Assembly: GCA_900467185.1 (NCBI GenBank)
Contig: UBPA01000002.1
Coordinates: 1-64,000, forward strand
Source: Hyphomicrobiales bacterium
Lineage (GTDB): Bacteria > Pseudomonadota > Alphaproteobacteria > Rhizobiales > Rhizobiaceae
Length of the DNA: 64,000 bases
Direction of reading: 5' to 3'
Position 1 is the stretch's first letter; each line of letters opens with the position of its first letter. Position numbers and translations under genes: made by a program. Under the pieces are notes generated by a model. The model was not told where the DNA came from, made no database searches, and was given only the letters and a program-made list of their open reading frames with translations. This document shows positions 24,331-32,947 of this stretch, in pieces.

Positions 24331-25614
24331 TCAGCGCCCGGCGAAGAAGGCCGCCGGGCCGGTGACGAGTACGGGAAAGAGGACGAGCAGGACGAGCACG
24401 ATCAGCTGCGCGATCATGAACGGCCAGACGCCCCGGATCAGCTTTTCCATCGAGATCTTGCCGACGCCGCAGACGACGTTGAGCACGGTGCCGACCGGCG
24501 GCGTGATGAGGCCGATGGAGTTGTTGATGATGAACAGCACGCCGAAATAGACAGGATCGATGCCGGCCTGCTTGATGACCGGCAGCAGCACCGGGGTCAG
24601 GATGAGGATGGTCGGCGTCATGTCCATGGCGGTGCCGACGGCGACGATCAGCACCATGATGGCGATCAGCAACAGCGTCTGGTTGCCCATCAGCGGCTCC
24701 AGCAGCGCGACCATGGCGCCCGGCAGGTCGGCGATCGTGATCAGCCAGGCGGAAACCGACGCAGCGGCGACCAGGAACATGACGATCGCGGTGGTTTTCG
24801 CCGCCGAGGTGAAGACGTCGAGCAGCATGCTGGGCGTCAGTTCGCGGTAGACGACCATGGCGACGAACAGGGAGTAGACGGCCGCGACCACGCCCGCTTC
24901 GGTGGGCGTGAACACGCCGAACTTCAGCCCGAAGATGATGATGACCGGCAGCATCAGCGCCCAGAGGCTTGAGACGAGCGCGTGCCGGCGCTCCGCCCAG
25001 GAGGATTTCGCCGGCATGGCGAAGGTTTCCTTGCGGATGACCACCAGCCAGGCGACGCAGAGCGCCGCACCGATCATCAGGCCGGGCGCGATGCCGGCAA
25101 GGAAGAGCTTGGTGATGGAGACGCCGCCGACCACGCCGTAGAGGATGAAGCCGATGGAGGGCGGGATGATCGGCCCGATGATGGCGGAGGAGGCGATGAG
25201 GCCGCCCGAGCGGGCCGGATCATGGCCGGACTTGATCATCATCGGCATCAGAAGGGCGGCGAGCGCTGCCGCATCCGCCACGGCCGAGCCGGAGAGGCTG
25301 GAGAGGACGCAGGCGGCGAGAATGCAGACGAAGCCGAGACCGCCCCGCTTGTGACCGACCAGCGCGATCGCGAGATTGACGATGCGCTTGGACAGACCGC
25401 CCTGGTTCATGACCTCGCCGGCCAGCATGAAGAAGGGCACGGCGATCAGCGTGAAGCTGTCGGCGCCTTGCAGGATCGTCTGCGCCACGATCTGCCCGTC
25501 GAAGAGGTCCATGTGAACCATGAGCGCGATCCCGGACAGGATCAGCGCGAAGGCGATCGGCATGCCCAACGCCATGGTGCCGAGAAGCGAGCCGAGGAAA
25601 ACCGCGATGACCAT
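24331..25614 (-). CDS. dctM: TRAP transporter large permease (DctM family)
   Basis: The 427-residue membrane protein has about 12 helices and the family segments PFFMLAGEVMNQGGLS, AAALAALLMPMMIKSG, GPIIPPSIGFILYGV and NNSIGLITPPVGTVLN. It is the sodium-coupled translocation subunit. It starts 12 bases after dctQ. dctP follows after a 96-base gap, which may allow separate control of the more abundant binding protein. Confidence 0.93.
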   Translation of the reverse strand: MVIAVFLGSLLGTMALGMPIAFALILSGIALMVHMDLFDGQIVAQTILQGADSFTLIAVPFFMLAGEVMNQGGLSKRIVNLAIALVGHKRGGLGFVCILAACVLSSLSGSAVADAAALAALLMPMMIKSGHDPARSGGLIASSAIIGPIIPPSIGFILYGVVGGVSITKLFLAGIAPGLMIGAALCVAWLVVIRKETFAMPAKSSWAERRHALVSSLWALMLPVIIIFGLKFGVFTPTEAGVVAAVYSLFVAMVVYRELTPSMLLDVFTSAAKTTAIVMFLVAAASVSAWLITIADLPGAMVALLEPLMGNQTLLLIAIMVLIVAVGTAMDMTPTILILTPVLLPVIKQAGIDPVYFGVLFIINNSIGLITPPVGTVLNVVCGVGKISMEKLIRGVWPFMIAQLIVLVLLVLFPVLVTGPAAFFAGR

Positions 25615-25626
25615 CGTCGTCCCCCC

Positions 25627-26193
25627 TCAGCGACCGAAGCCGGATGCCGCGGGCAGCGGCGGCTCGGGCGAAGCGGTCGGCGGTGGCAGATCTTCCGACT
25701 CCTGCACGAGCACGATGTTTGCGATATCGAGACGACCGGTGAGGATCGCAAACGTCTCGCTGCCCAGATGCAGAAGGGCGGTCACCGCGAAGATGACGGC
25801 CGGAATCATGAACCACGCCATCGAAATGCCGGCCGCCGGCGTGATCGCCCCCCAGGTCAGCACGGATTGCGCCCAGGCGCCTTCGAGCAGCAGCACGCAG
25901 GCCAGCAGCATCAGAAGATAGCCGAGAAGGACGCAGGCCTTGGCGAGTTTCGGCGGCAGGGCCCGGATCATCGTATCAATGCCGATATGGGCATGCTCGC
26001 GCAGCGCGACGGCCGCGCCGAGGAAGATCAGCCAGACGAAGGCCAGTCGCGACATCTCTTCCGAGATCGTCAGGCCACTGTTGAGCGCATAGCGCATCAC
26101 GACATTGGTGAAAACGAGGATGACCATCGCTGCGAGGAGCAGGGCGATGGAGACGCGCAGAAACGCAAAATACAGATCGACGATCCGTCTCAT
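25627..26193 (-). CDS. dctQ: TRAP transporter small permease (DctQ family)
   Basis: This 188-residue protein has four transmembrane helices, with the family motif FTNVVMRYALNSGLTISEEM and the following FVWLIFLGAAVALREHAHIG. The C-terminal tail rich in Pro is longer than usual. It is the first gene of the operon and is divergent from a TetR regulator, with a 14-bp palindrome in the 355-base gap. Confidence 0.9.
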   Translation of the reverse strand: MRRIVDLYFAFLRVSIALLLAAMVILVFTNVVMRYALNSGLTISEEMSRLAFVWLIFLGAAVALREHAHIGIDTMIRALPPKLAKACVLLGYLLMLLACVLLLEGAWAQSVLTWGAITPAAGISMAWFMIPAVIFAVTALLHLGSETFAILTGRLDIANIVLVQESEDLPPPTASPEPPLPAASGFGR

Positions 26194-26402
26194 AAAAGTC
26201 CTCCCGTGCGACCGGCACTCCCTGCCGGATCGTCTTCTCCCGTCCGTCTATGCGCGGATCCCTCCAGATCCTAAGGCATCGCCGTGATGTCCTGTAGTCC
26301 GTTCATCCCGGCCCACAGGATTTTGTGATCCGGTACCGTCTTGCGTCGGGGCAACCGATAGGATCGCCTCTTTCCGCCCGGAGCATCTTGGCATAAAAAT
26401 GT

Positions 26403-26416
26403 ACGAACCGGTTCGT
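26403..26416. promoter_or_regulatory. Perfect palindrome, candidate TetR operator of the shikimate operon
   Basis: ACGAACCGGTTCGT is a perfect 14-bp inverted repeat, within the looser GTACGAACCGGTTCGTTT. It lies 146 bases upstream of the TetR start and 210 bases upstream of dctQ. I see no other candidate site in the gap 26194-26548. Confidence 0.68.
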
Positions 26417-26548
26417 TTGGTCAACGTGAAAATTCTGTGGCTCCGAGATTCGCGCAATGACGCGCCGTCCGGGAACGTGCAGAATGGCCGCGCCGGTGCT
26501 CGCGACCGGTCGTGCCCGACAGGGGCATGGGGGAGGATGATGAGGAAT

Positions 26549-27271
26549 ATGGCCGACACAGACGGTGTTGACGCGCCCGAAGACCCTGATGACGAGGCGC
26601 GGCCCGCCCGGCGCCGCGTGACGCAACGCGACCGCACGACGAAGACGCGGGACGACATCCTGCTGGTCGCGCGCGAGGAATTCGCGGCAAACGGTCTTTC
26701 GGGCGCCCGCGTCGATGCCATCGCCGAGCGCACGCGGACGTCCAAGCGCATGATCTACTATCATTTCGGCTCGAAGGAGGGTCTCTACCTCGCTGTGCTC
26801 GAACATGCCTATACCGGCATCCGCAAGGTGGAGGCGGAACTGCGGCTGGCCGACGGCGATCCGGTGGATGCCATGCGCCGACTGATCGGCTTCACCTTCG
26901 ACTATGACGAGGCCAATCCGGATTTCATCCGTCTGGTGACGATCGAGAACATCCACCGCGCCAGCCATATGCGCCAGTCCTCCAGCCTCGGGCGGCTCAA
27001 CGTGTCGATCATCGACACGATCGCCGCGATCCTCCGGCGCGGACAGGAGACGGGTGCGTTCCGCCGCGAGGTCGATCCGATCGACCTGCATATGCTGATC
27101 TCCTCCTTCTGCTTCTTCCGCATCTCCAATCGCCACACCTTCGGTCACATCTTCGGCCGCGATCTCGGCGAAGCCACGATGCGCAGCCGCCATCGCATCC
27201 TGTTGCAGGATGCCGTCATCGCATTGTTGCGGGACCCGCAACCGGCCGGGAATGCGCAGGACGGGGCCTGA
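26549..27271 (+). CDS. TetR-family regulator of the shikimate/quinate operon
   Basis: The 240-residue protein has an acidic N-terminal arm, a helix-turn-helix at about residues 25-72 (DDILLVAREEFAANGLSGAR, AERTRTSKRMIYYHFGSKEG) and a C-terminal domain with the segment DEANPDFIRLVTIENIHRAS shared by regulators of aromatic and hydroaromatic catabolism. Several ATGs are clustered at 26537-26549; I use the last, with GGAGG 12 bases upstream. It is divergent from dctQ and likely a repressor released by a pathway metabolite. Confidence 0.87.
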   Translation: MADTDGVDAPEDPDDEARPARRRVTQRDRTTKTRDDILLVAREEFAANGLSGARVDAIAERTRTSKRMIYYHFGSKEGLYLAVLEHAYTGIRKVEAELRLADGDPVDAMRRLIGFTFDYDEANPDFIRLVTIENIHRASHMRQSSSLGRLNVSIIDTIAAILRRGQETGAFRREVDPIDLHMLISSFCFFRISNRHTFGHIFGRDLGEATMRSRHRILLQDAVIALLRDPQPAGNAQDGA

Positions 27272-27359
27272 GCGAGGCTGCGAACGTGCGAAGGGATCAC
27301 GGGGATTTGGTCATGCCGGTGCTTTCATCGCGCCGGATCCCCGGTGTAGATAAGCCTCG

Positions 27360-28508
27360 ATGATGCTGCGCTCCATGTCCGCCCGGAACTACCGTTCGCT
27401 GCGCTCGATCCGCATGGATCTGGGCGGCGTCAACGTGTTCATCGGCGAGAACGGCGTCGGCAAGTCCAATCTCTACCGGGCCCTGCAACTTGTGCAGGCC
27501 GCCGTGAAGGGCTCGCTCGCCTACGAGATCGCGGCGGAAGGCGGCATGGCGTCCGCGCTCTGGTCGGGCCCGAGACGCATCGAGAAGAATTTCCGCATCA
27601 AGCTTGATGTCGAGGTGCTGGACGAGGAGCGGGCGGTGACGTTCCGCTACCGCGTGGAAGCAGGATTGCGGCCGCCAAAGGCCGCAGCCGGCTTCGCCTT
27701 CGAGCCGCAGGTCAAGGAAGAGGTGCTGTCCGTCGAAACGGGCGCGCGGCCGGTGACCATGATGAAACGGGCGGGGCCGGGCGTGATGGTGCGCGGCGAG
27801 CGTGGGCGGATGGAAGAGTATCCGCAACCCGCCATGACCTCCGAGACGGCGATCGCCATGCTGGGCGATGCCGGACATTATCCGGAAATCGGAACGTTCC
27901 GCCGCCTGGTCGATGGCTGGCGCTTCTTCCATGGTTTTCGCACCGACCGGGATGCGGCGCTCCGCCAACCCTGTCTCGCGGTCACGGCGCCGCTTCTCGA
28001 CGAGGACGGTGGCAATATGGCTGCGGTCTTTGCGACGCTGGTCCATACCCGTGGCGACACCGTCGATCTCGACCGCGCGATCGCGGCGGCCCTGGGCGGT
28101 GCGCGGCTGCATGTGCCGGAACCGGGAGAGTTTGCGGAATTCGGCCTGATCTTTCCCGACTTTCCGCAACGCGTCTTCCAGCCGCGCGAACTTTCCGACG
28201 GGCAGATCCGCTTTCTTGCCCTTGCCGCCGCGCTGATGTCCTATCGCCAGCCGCCGCTGATCGCGCTTAACGAGCCCGAGGCGAGCCTGCATCCCGGCAT
28301 GCTGCCGCCGCTTGCCGATCTGATTGCGACGGCTGCGGGCACCAGTCAGATCTGGATCGTCACCCATTCGCAAGCACTGGCCGCCGCCGTTGCCGAGCGC
28401 TGCGGAACCCGGCCGAAACGCGTCATCCGCAAGGACGGCGCGACCTGGATCGAGGGCATGCGGCTCACCGGCCTCGTCGATCACGATGATGACGAGGACG
28501 AGGCATAG
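27360..28508 (+). CDS. RecF-like AAA ATPase
   Basis: The 382-residue ABC/SMC-type ATPase has Walker A IGENGVGKSNLYRAL near residue 28, an ABC-like signature ELSDGQIRFLALAAAL and Walker B LIALNEPEASLHP, in which Asn replaces the usual Asp, as is common in this family. A switch His occurs in WIVTHSQAL. There is no Rad50-type coiled coil. Related proteins are annotated as RecF-like or OLD-like ATPases without a known role. It has no nuclease or toxin partner next to it, so I do not call it a defence gene. Confidence 0.8.
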   Translation: MMLRSMSARNYRSLRSIRMDLGGVNVFIGENGVGKSNLYRALQLVQAAVKGSLAYEIAAEGGMASALWSGPRRIEKNFRIKLDVEVLDEERAVTFRYRVEAGLRPPKAAAGFAFEPQVKEEVLSVETGARPVTMMKRAGPGVMVRGERGRMEEYPQPAMTSETAIAMLGDAGHYPEIGTFRRLVDGWRFFHGFRTDRDAALRQPCLAVTAPLLDEDGGNMAAVFATLVHTRGDTVDLDRAIAAALGGARLHVPEPGEFAEFGLIFPDFPQRVFQPRELSDGQIRFLALAAALMSYRQPPLIALNEPEASLHPGMLPPLADLIATAAGTSQIWIVTHSQALAAAVAERCGTRPKRVIRKDGATWIEGMRLTGLVDHDDDEDEA

Positions 28509-28663
28509 CGGCTTTTCTCTCCGCGCCGCCCCGGTCGAAAGGCTGTTGCCGGCGCGGCAAGACGTCGTCATTCTGCAACCAGGGTGATGACCATCATCCA
28601 ACCGTCACACAGGGCGGTTAAGCCTGCGCGCATACAGTCTCCTCCCTACCGAACGAGGTTCTC

Positions 28664-30430
28664 ATGCGGACTCTTCTCGCTGCGCTTGTCGCCACCACCA
28701 TTCTTGCCGGCGCCGCCCAGGCCACGACCGTCTACCCGCTGTCGCGCGCGACGATCCTTGCCGGATCGCCGTTCGACTTCAAGATCGAGCTGCCCGGCGT
28801 GGTGAAGGCCGAGGACGTCAAGGTGACAGTCAACGGCGAGGATTATGCCGCGGCGCTTGGCTCCTCCGCCGCGTTCGTGGCCGAGGAGAAGGGCAAGGAA
28901 GACAAGGTTCTCGGCTCCGCCCTGATCCTGCGCGGCGCGCGGATTCTCAAGGCCGGCAGCTACAAGGTCGACGTGACGGCAGGCGGCGAGACGAAATCGG
29001 TGACGTGGGAGGTCTACGAGACCACGGCGCAGCCGAAGGCGAAGAACGTGATCTTCCTGCTCGGCGACGGCCTCTCCGTCGCGCACCGGACCGGCGCCCG
29101 CATCATGTCCAAGGGCATGACGGAGGGCAAGGCCAACGGCCGTCTCGCGATGGACGATCTCGACCACATGGCCTTCGTCGGCACCTCGGCGACGGACGCG
29201 ATCGCCACCGACAGCGCCAACACGATGTCGGCCTACATGACCGGCCACAAGACGGCGGTCAACGCACTCGGCGTCTATGCCGACCGCACCCCGGCAAGCC
29301 TTGACGACCCCAAGGTCGAAACCATCGCGGAAGCGCTGCGCCGCACCACCAAGAAGGCCATCGGCGTCGTCTCCACCGCCGAAATCGAGGATGCCACGCC
29401 GGCAGCCGTCGTCGCCCACACCCGCAAGCGCGCCGACAAGGCCGACATCGTCGGCATGTTCTACACCGTTCAGCCCGAGGTCATTCTCGGTGGCGGCTCC
29501 GCCTATTTCCTGCCGCAGGCGACGCCCGGCTCCAAGCGCAAGGACGACAAAGACTATATCCAGCTGTTCAAGGATGCCGGCTACGCGCTGGCGACCGACA
29601 GGAGCGAACTCGAAGCCTCCTCCGGCACCAATGCCGTCAAGCTGCTCGGCCTGTTTCACACCGGCAACATGGACACGGTCCTCGACCGCGATATCCTGAA
29701 AAAGGGCACGGTTGCGAAGTTCCCGAACCAGCCGGGCCTGGTCGACATGACCCACGCCGCGCTGACGCAGCTGTCGAAGAACGAGGACGGCTTCTTCCTG
29801 ATGGTCGAGGGCGCCTCGATCGACAAGATGTCCCACCCGATGGACTGGGACCGGGCGCTGTATGAGACGATCGAATTCGACAAGGCCGTCGGCGTCGCGC
29901 GCGACTTCGCCGCCAAGAACCCGGATACGCTGATCGTCGTCACCGGCGACCATACCCACGGCGTCTCCGTCATCGGCACCATCGACGACGAGAAGCCGGG
30001 CACCGAAATGCGCCAGAAGGTCGGCGTCTACGCCGATGCCGGCTTCCCGAACTACGAGGACAAGAACGGCGACGGCTATCCCGACAAGGTTGATCCGACG
30101 CGTCGCCTCGCCGTCTTCGCGAGCAACTTCCCGGACTACTACGAGACGTTCCGCCCGAAGCTCGATGGCCCGTTCGAGCCGACGGTGCAGAACGAGAACA
30201 AGGAATATGTCGCGAACCCCGCCTATAAGGACGTGCCCGGTGCCGTTCTGCGCGAAGGCAACCTGCCGAAGACGTCCGAAAGCGCGGTCCATGCGGTCGA
30301 CGACGTCGTGCTGCAGGCAAGCGGTCCCGGTTCGGAAGGCTTCAAGGGCCATATGGAAGAGAGCGACATCTACCGCGTGCTCGCCGACAGCCTCGCCCTC
30401 GGCGCGCCGGACAACATCGCCGCGAAGTAA
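28664..30430 (+). CDS. Secreted alkaline phosphatase (PhoA family)
   Basis: The 588-residue protein has a signal peptide (LLAALVATTILAGAAQA) followed by a beta-rich N-terminal region to about residue 120, then the alkaline phosphatase fold. The first metal Asp is in FLLGDGLSVAHR, the Ser nucleophile in AIATDSANTMSAYMTG, further ligands in MVEGASIDKMSH and VVTGDHTHGVSV. It releases phosphate from monoesters in the periplasm or outside and needs zinc. The N-terminal domain and the EDKNGDGYPDKVDP calcium-like loop near residue 465 make it longer than E. coli PhoA. A strong hairpin follows. Confidence 0.9.
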   Translation: MRTLLAALVATTILAGAAQATTVYPLSRATILAGSPFDFKIELPGVVKAEDVKVTVNGEDYAAALGSSAAFVAEEKGKEDKVLGSALILRGARILKAGSYKVDVTAGGETKSVTWEVYETTAQPKAKNVIFLLGDGLSVAHRTGARIMSKGMTEGKANGRLAMDDLDHMAFVGTSATDAIATDSANTMSAYMTGHKTAVNALGVYADRTPASLDDPKVETIAEALRRTTKKAIGVVSTAEIEDATPAAVVAHTRKRADKADIVGMFYTVQPEVILGGGSAYFLPQATPGSKRKDDKDYIQLFKDAGYALATDRSELEASSGTNAVKLLGLFHTGNMDTVLDRDILKKGTVAKFPNQPGLVDMTHAALTQLSKNEDGFFLMVEGASIDKMSHPMDWDRALYETIEFDKAVGVARDFAAKNPDTLIVVTGDHTHGVSVIGTIDDEKPGTEMRQKVGVYADAGFPNYEDKNGDGYPDKVDPTRRLAVFASNFPDYYETFRPKLDGPFEPTVQNENKEYVANPAYKDVPGAVLREGNLPKTSESAVHAVDDVVLQASGPGSEGFKGHMEESDIYRVLADSLALGAPDNIAAK

Positions 30431-30440
30431 CGATCGGCAG

Positions 30441-30468
30441 GCCGCCGGGTGATCAATCACCCGGCGGC
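30441..30468 (+). terminator. Terminator hairpin after alkaline phosphatase
   Basis: A perfect 12-bp stem (GCCGCCGGGTGA and its complement) with a TCAA loop lies 10 bases after the stop. No T-run follows. Confidence 0.7.
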
Positions 30469-30483
30469 GTTCGAGGAGACGAC

Positions 30484-30945
30484 ATGACGAAACCTGACGC
30501 CCTGCGCCGTCGAACGCTGCTCGGCCTGCTCGCGTCGCTGCCGGCGGCGGTCTTTGTGCCGCGGGCTCTCGCTGCAGACACCGAGATCGGATTCGACGAT
30601 CTCTATGGCAGCGTCGGCGTGCTCGGTCTCACCTTCTCCGAAACTGTGAAGGCGCTGAATGGCAAGAGCGTGACGATGAGCGGCTTCATGGCGCCGCCGC
30701 TGAAGGCCGAGGCTGCCTTCTTCGTGCTGACCGAAATTCCCATGTCGATCTGCCCCTTCTGCTCGTCCGACTCGGACTGGCCCGACAATATCGTCGTCGT
30801 CTACCTCGATGCGGCGCAGACCTTCGTCCAGCCGGGAACGCGCATTTCCGTATCGGGGACGCTGGAGGTCGGCACGTGGACGGATCCCGAAACCGGCTTC
30901 GTGAGCCGCCTGCGCCTGCGCAATGCGCATTACTGGTCGGTCTGA
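30484..30945 (+). CDS. Tat-exported protein of unknown function with CPFC motif
   Basis: The 153-residue protein starts with a twin-arginine signal (LRRRTLLGLLASLPAAVFVP, then RALAADTE). The mature part has an OB-like beta pattern (KSVTMSGFMAPPLKAEAAFF, GTRISVSGTLEVG) and the pair IPMSICPFCSSDSDW, a possible metal or redox site. It sits three bases ahead of an ABC ATPase and is clearly part of its operon. I recall similar accessory proteins beside MacB-type ABC genes linked to zinc limitation in Pseudomonas (PA4063-PA4066 region), but homology is not proven here. Confidence 0.75.
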   Translation: MTKPDALRRRTLLGLLASLPAAVFVPRALAADTEIGFDDLYGSVGVLGLTFSETVKALNGKSVTMSGFMAPPLKAEAAFFVLTEIPMSICPFCSSDSDWPDNIVVVYLDAAQTFVQPGTRISVSGTLEVGTWTDPETGFVSRLRLRNAHYWSV

Positions 30946-30948
30946 ACC

Positions 30949-31632
30949 ATGCTGTCGCTGACCCTCAAGGATATCGCCGTCTCCTATGCCGGGCTTGCCG
31001 CCCCTGTCCTGTCCGTTCCCGCCCTGGATTTCGCGGCGGGTGAAAACGTCGCGGTCACCGGCGCCTCGGGATCGGGCAAGAGCACCTTCGTCAATGTCGT
31101 CTCCGGACTCGAACACGTGCGCGAGGGCCGGGTCGACTGGAGCGGGACCGATCTCGCCCGTCTTGCCGAGCACCGGCGCGACCGCTGGCGGGCCGAACAT
31201 GTCGGCCTCGTCATGCAGGATTTCCACCTTTTTCCCGGTCTGTCGGCGCTCGAGAACGTGCTGCTGCCTGCACGGCTCGCCTCGGCGGCATCTGCCGCCG
31301 TCAAGCGCCGCGCGCATGATCTCCTCGCCGGCACGGGACTCGAACGGCCCGGGCAGCCGGTCGAGACGATGTCGCGTGGTGAAATGCAGCGCGTCGCGAT
31401 CGCCCGCGCGCTTGTGCGCGCGCCGGGCGTCGTCATTGCCGACGAGCCGACCGCCAGCCTGGATGCGGACAGCGGCCAGATCATCGCCGATCTGCTGATC
31501 GGCCTCTCGGGTGCGGCCGGCGCGACGCTCATCGTCGTGTCGCACGATCCCGCGCTCATCTCGCGCCTGCCGCGACGGATCACGCTCGATCGCGGCCGGA
31601 TCTCTCATGACAGCAAGGCAGCGGCGATATGA
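30949..31632 (+). CDS. LolD/MacB-type ABC ATP-binding protein
   Basis: The 227-residue ATPase has Walker A GASGSGKST, signature MSRGEMQRVAIARALV (Arg replaces the second Gly or Ser of the usual LSGGE), Walker B VVIADEPTASLD and the His switch VVSHDPAL. It belongs to the MacB/LolD/FtsE branch that powers mechanotransmission and not import. The stop overlaps the permease start (ATGA), so the pair is translationally coupled. Confidence 0.9.
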   Translation: MLSLTLKDIAVSYAGLAAPVLSVPALDFAAGENVAVTGASGSGKSTFVNVVSGLEHVREGRVDWSGTDLARLAEHRRDRWRAEHVGLVMQDFHLFPGLSALENVLLPARLASAASAAVKRRAHDLLAGTGLERPGQPVETMSRGEMQRVAIARALVRAPGVVIADEPTASLDADSGQIIADLLIGLSGAAGATLIVVSHDPALISRLPRRITLDRGRISHDSKAAAI

Positions 31633-32897
31633 TCGGCTTTATCCTCGCGGACATCCGCCGCCACAAGGGCGGGACGATCGCCATCGTGCTGCTGGTCGCC
31701 TTCGCCGTGGCGCTCGCGGTTTCCGTGACGCTGCAGGAACGCGCGCTTCGGCTCGGCAGCGCCCGTGCGGCCAACGCGTTCGATCTGGTCGTCGGGGCCG
31801 CGGGCAGCGAAACGCAGCTGGTCCTGTCCTCCGTCTTCCTTCAGGCAGCCCCCCTGCCGCTGATGGAAGGTGCCGTGCTCCAGCGCCTCGCAGCCGATCC
31901 TCGCATCGCCTTCGCCGCCCCCATCGGCTTCGGCGATTCCTTTGCGGGCTATCCGCTGGTGGGCACATCGACCGCTCTCGTGGCGCATCTTTCGCCGCAA
32001 CTGCAGGAGGGGACAGGCTTCCGGCGAGAGGGTGATGCGGTCATCGGCTCGGCGGTCGACCTCTCCATGGGCGCGGTGATCAAGCCCATGCACGGTACGG
32101 CGGAAGAGGGTGGCCACACGCATACGGGCCTTGCCTATGCCGTCGTCGGCCGGATGAAGCCGACCGGCACGCCGTGGGACCGGGCGATCCTCGTACCCAT
32201 ACAGGCCGTGTGGGAGCTGCACGGGATGTGGCAGGAGGAGGCCGGGCATGATGAGGCAGGCCACGAGGAAACGGGGAACGCCGGAGCTGGCCATGCGGGC
32301 GGCGAGCATGAGCATAGCGCCGATGCCACGGCGCCGATCGATGAAGACTGGGCGGAACATTCGGCCGGGGTGCCGGCGGTTCTGGTCAAGCCGAAGACGA
32401 TTGCCGATGCCTACAAGCTTCGCCAGGAATATCGCAGCGGTACGACGCTCGCCGTCTTTCCCGGCGAGGTGCTGACGCGGCTTTATGCGACGCTCGGGGA
32501 TGCCAAGGTTCTGCTCATGGCTGTGGCGATCGGCACGCAGCTTCTCATCGCGGCAGCCCTTTTGCTCGTCACCATCATGCATGTGGGGCAGCGCCGGCGG
32601 CAGATCGGCGCGTTGCGTGCCTTCGGTGCATCGCGCACGGTCGTATTCCGCATCGTCTGGCTACAGCTCTTCGCCATCAGCCTCGCCGGCATCCTCCTCG
32701 GTTTCGGCCTCGGCTACCTCGTCTCGGAGGTCATCGGCGGCATCGTGTCTCGGCAGAACGGTTTTACGATGCCCGTGGCCTTCGATCGGGGAGACCTCGT
32801 CTTCGCCGCGTCGGTTTCAGCCGTTGCCGCGGTCCTCGCCATCGTGCCGGCCGTGCTCGCCTACCGCCAGTCGCCGGCAGCAGCCCTCAAGGGCTGA
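31629..32897 (+). CDS. FtsX/MacB-type ABC permease with His/Glu-rich loop
   Basis: The 422-residue permease has one N-terminal helix (GTIAIVLLVAFAVALAVSV), a large periplasmic domain (about 40-285) and three C-terminal helices in the FtsX fold (ILLGFGLGYLVSEVIGGIV). In the periplasmic part, at about 32220-32335, is an insert rich in His, Glu, Ala and Gly (WQEEAGHDEAGHEETG, then AGHAGGEHEHSAD) that resembles ZnuA-type metal loops. This suggests contact with a metal ion or a metal-binding partner. It is the last gene of the three-gene operon. Confidence 0.85.
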   Translation: MIGFILADIRRHKGGTIAIVLLVAFAVALAVSVTLQERALRLGSARAANAFDLVVGAAGSETQLVLSSVFLQAAPLPLMEGAVLQRLAADPRIAFAAPIGFGDSFAGYPLVGTSTALVAHLSPQLQEGTGFRREGDAVIGSAVDLSMGAVIKPMHGTAEEGGHTHTGLAYAVVGRMKPTGTPWDRAILVPIQAVWELHGMWQEEAGHDEAGHEETGNAGAGHAGGEHEHSADATAPIDEDWAEHSAGVPAVLVKPKTIADAYKLRQEYRSGTTLAVFPGEVLTRLYATLGDAKVLLMAVAIGTQLLIAAALLLVTIMHVGQRRRQIGALRAFGASRTVVFRIVWLQLFAISLAGILLGFGLGYLVSEVIGGIVSRQNGFTMPVAFDRGDLVFAASVSAVAAVLAIVPAVLAYRQSPAAALKG

Positions 32898-32914
32898 GAC
32901 CGGCCAAGCGCCTG

Positions 32915-32943
32915 CGCCGCGCCCGGACCTCGGGTGCGCGCGG
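32915..32943. terminator. GC-rich hairpin between convergent genes
   Basis: GCCGCGC/GCGCGGC arms with a partly pairing CCG/CGG interior lie between the ABC permease and the convergent thiolase gene. The right arm reaches to within 4 bases of the thiolase stop. Confidence 0.4.
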
Positions 32944-32947
32944 CGGA

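Noticed and set aside
27360-28508. RecF-like ATPase as a defence system component
   Set aside because: There is no adjacent nuclease, toxin, reverse transcriptase or helicase. The flanking genes are a catabolic regulator and a phosphatase.
28590-28640. Possible PhoB box upstream of the alkaline phosphatase
   Set aside because: CCGTCACACAGGG resembles one half of a box, but the second 7-mer repeat at the required 11-base spacing is poor. I would not annotate it.
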